Source of the DNA: Aquiluna sp. | GTDB taxonomy: Bacteria; Actinomycetota; Actinomycetes; Actinomycetales; Microbacteriaceae | DNA: 13,688 nt | Assembly (NCBI GenBank): GCA_016780945.1 | Contig: JADHKY010000019.1 | Span: forward strand, 1-13,688 | Direction: 5' to 3' | Shown: positions 11,968 to 13,688 of the stretch, piece by piece | Layout of the letters: the number at the start of each line of letters is the position of its first letter | Numbering within the stretch: position 1 is the stretch's first letter | Made by a program: the position numbers and the translations under genes | The notes under the pieces: generated by a model | Database searches by the model: none | What the model saw: the letters and a program-made list of their open reading frames with translations, nothing else | Told to the model about the DNA's origin: nothing

Positions 11968-13688
11968 ATGAATATAAGAATCAAAAGAGCGGTGGCCGCT
12001 GGCCTTGCAGCCATCGTTGCAATCGCTCTAGCGCCGGCAGCAGCTCTTTCAGCTGGGCATGAAGACGGTGAGGTCTCACTTACTCTTCTTCACAACAATG
12101 ATGGTGAATCGGCTCTTTCAGCTGATGAGTACGAACTGCCCTCAGGTTCCAATCTGACAATAGGCGGCATCTCAGCTTTTGCTTCAGTAATGGATAGAGA
12201 GATTGCCGACGCACGATCACAAGGCAACAGCGTCCTCACCGTTTATGCAGGCGATAGCTTCCTGGCAAGTCCAGCGCTGAATTGCTCCGCGCCCTCGACC
12301 AAGGACAGCTCCCAGACGGTCTACGATGGCGTAGCCCAGGGGCTCATGGAGTACGACGTTCACATACTTGGCAACCATGAGTTTGACTTTGGTACTAACT
12401 TCTTGAAGCGTTTTATCGAGACTGTTACATCGCAGACTGGTAAGTCGGATCACACGTTTATCTCCGGCAACATGGACTTCAGCGAAAACTCAGATCTTTC
12501 CGCTCTCGCCACAGCGGGGACATTGGGCAAGAGTTACACCCACACTGACCCAGTAACTGGTGCGGTATTTGGCGTAGTAAGTGCGATGTACCCCGATCTG
12601 CCCACTGTTTCTAGCCCAGGCACCGCGACGGTGACTACTCGAAACATTGCAGACACCGCTGTTGTTGTTCAGGCTGAAATAGACGCCTTGACCGCAGCTG
12701 GAGTAAACAAGATCATTCTGGTTAGCCACCTGCAAAACTCCGCTAACGATCGCGAGCTTGTTTCTCTGTTGGAAGATGTTGATGTCGCTGTTGCCGGAGG
12801 CGGTGATGAGCTGCTTCAGGCTCCGCTGGGACGCTATGCCAAGTGGAAGATGCTTCCTGGAGACCGTGAGGATGTAAAGGGTACATACCCTCTCATCGCT
12901 CGAAATAAGTCCGGCATGATTGTCCCGATGGTTACAGCCAAGGGTAATTACAACTACCTTGGGCGACTTGACGTGAGATTTGACGCTGACGGACATGTCA
13001 AGGGTTGGGATGCTGATTCCTACCCACGAAGGGTAATCGTTAGGGATGCAGTGTCTGAGGCCGTTGGAGCAACCGATGCGGTAGTAGAGGATGCAGCAAT
13101 CAAGGCCGCATCGACTACCCCTGTCGCTAACTGCACCGATGCGCTAGCAACAACGATCATCGCTTCCACTACCCTGAATTTAGACCGTTCGAGGCCTGCC
13201 ATGAGAAACGGAGAGTCCGCCATGGGCAACCTGGCAACCGATTCTCAGCTCTATTCATACAACCTTGTCGCGGAAGAACTATCCCTACCGACTGAGAATG
13301 TGATAGCCGTGCAAAACGGTGGTGGACTACGTCAGAACGGCGGGGATGACTTCCCCAAGGCCGGCACAGACAACATCTCCATGGAGGACGTCTACAACTT
13401 CATGCCGTTCTCTAACAAGGAAGTTGTCTTTGTAGAGATGTCTCCGGAGGATGTTCGCTCGATTCTAGAGCGCAGCGCCGCTGTTGCTCAGTCGAGCAAC
13501 GGTGCGTTTTTGCAAATTGCAGGGGCAAAGGTGACCTTTGACGCTAGCTACACTGCTCAGGTGCTCGCGGATGACGAGGATTCAATAGCCACCGAGGGCA
13601 GCAGGGTTCGTACCTTCACTCTTGCTGACGGAACCGAGATCATCAAGAACGGAGCAATTGTCAGCGGTGCACCAGACATCACTGTTAC
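11968..13688 (+). CDS. Secreted metallophosphoesterase / 5'-nucleotidase, 5' part
   Basis: Likely exported 5'-nucleotidase or related phosphohydrolase that frees phosphate from nucleotides outside the membrane. The frame is open from ATG 11968 to the window edge (573 codons, no stop). An AGGAG box lies 10 nt upstream of the ATG. Residues 1-29 are a Sec signal peptide: basic start MNIRIKRA, a hydrophobic core, and an ALSA cleavage site. The metallophosphoesterase domain shows LLHNNDGES (D45), YAGDSF (D96), LGNHEFDFG (N136, H137, D140) and VSHLQN (H254). The C-terminal 5'-nucleotidase domain shows RNGESAMGNLATD at 413-425, VIAVQNGGGLRQ at 445-456 and MEDVYNFMPFSNKEV. Two usual metal ligands are changed: the D-x-H histidine is E47, and the H-S-H/Q segment reads GGGDE (277-281). 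I recall this as a recurring subfamily pattern rather than damage. The anchor or C-terminus is outside the window. Confidence 0.9.
   Translation, partial: MNIRIKRAVAAGLAAIVAIALAPAAALSAGHEDGEVSLTLLHNNDGESALSADEYELPSGSNLTIGGISAFASVMDREIADARSQGNSVLTVYAGDSFLASPALNCSAPSTKDSSQTVYDGVAQGLMEYDVHILGNHEFDFGTNFLKRFIETVTSQTGKSDHTFISGNMDFSENSDLSALATAGTLGKSYTHTDPVTGAVFGVVSAMYPDLPTVSSPGTATVTTRNIADTAVVVQAEIDALTAAGVNKIILVSHLQNSANDRELVSLLEDVDVAVAGGGDELLQAPLGRYAKWKMLPGDREDVKGTYPLIARNKSGMIVPMVTAKGNYNYLGRLDVRFDADGHVKGWDADSYPRRVIVRDAVSEAVGATDAVVEDAAIKAASTTPVANCTDALATTIIASTTLNLDRSRPAMRNGESAMGNLATDSQLYSYNLVAEELSLPTENVIAVQNGGGLRQNGGDDFPKAGTDNISMEDVYNFMPFSNKEVVFVEMSPEDVRSILERSAAVAQSSNGAFLQIAGAKVTFDASYTAQVLADDEDSIATEGSRVRTFTLADGTEIIKNGAIVSGAPDITV

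Noticed and set aside
12085..12810. 5'-nucleotidase as a decaying pseudogene because metal ligands are missing
   Set aside because: The frame is intact for 573 codons, other catalytic residues and the C-terminal domain are conserved, and the changes fit a recurring subfamily pattern.
12217..13229. Minus-strand open frames inside the 5'-nucleotidase
   Set aside because: They are antisense shadows. The plus frame is continuous with a signal peptide and conserved motifs.

Overview
The window looks like a chromosomal segment of a small-genome actinobacterium, most likely a low-GC aquatic member of the Microbacteriaceae (Rhodoluna/Aquiluna type). This is an inference from four observations: the actinobacteria-specific DUF3000 gene beside an HRDC-type ribonuclease D and dxs, the actinobacterial SseA-SufE pair, moderate GC with mixed codon use, and very tight packing with many overlapping genes and TTG/GTG starts. 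I see no transposase, integrase, CRISPR array, toxin-antitoxin pair or defence genes. The segment reads as ordinary core chromosome, and I found no convincing new multi-gene system.

Layout. At 1-4071 (+) is the 3' part of aconitase (acn), followed after 35 nt by complete dxs (first step of the MEP isoprenoid pathway). At 7597-4019 (-) is a compact five-gene run: a rhodanese-type sulfurtransferase (sseA-like), sufE, a short RibD-C/dihydrofolate-reductase-like protein, DUF3000, and ribonuclease D. Its last gene runs 53 nt antisense into the end of dxs. At 7644-8642 (+), divergent from sseA, is a ZapE/AFG1-type ATPase. It ends on a CTAG that also holds the stop of the convergent Na+/H+ antiporter gene nhaA (9775-8639, -). 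At 9952-11175 (+) is the ammonium transporter gene amt. It has a possible GlnR-type operator upstream and a strong intrinsic terminator behind it.

From 11279 to 11530 lies a tRNA cluster: Gly(GCC), Cys(GCA), Val(GAC). It is followed by an unrecognised 56-codon gene with a good ribosome binding site (11627-11797). From 11968 the window runs off the end inside a secreted metallophosphoesterase/5'-nucleotidase. Its upstream region carries about 11-bp-spaced repeats resembling an actinobacterial Pho box, an apparent TACATT -10 element framed by an inverted repeat, and a 5'-leader hairpin.

Functionally the region mixes central carbon metabolism, isoprenoid synthesis, sulfur transfer, RNA processing and ion homeostasis. 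It ends with two nutrient-acquisition genes, ammonium uptake and phosphate scavenging from nucleotides, whose leaders carry candidate nitrogen and phosphate regulatory sites. The regulatory calls are visual pattern matches and untested.
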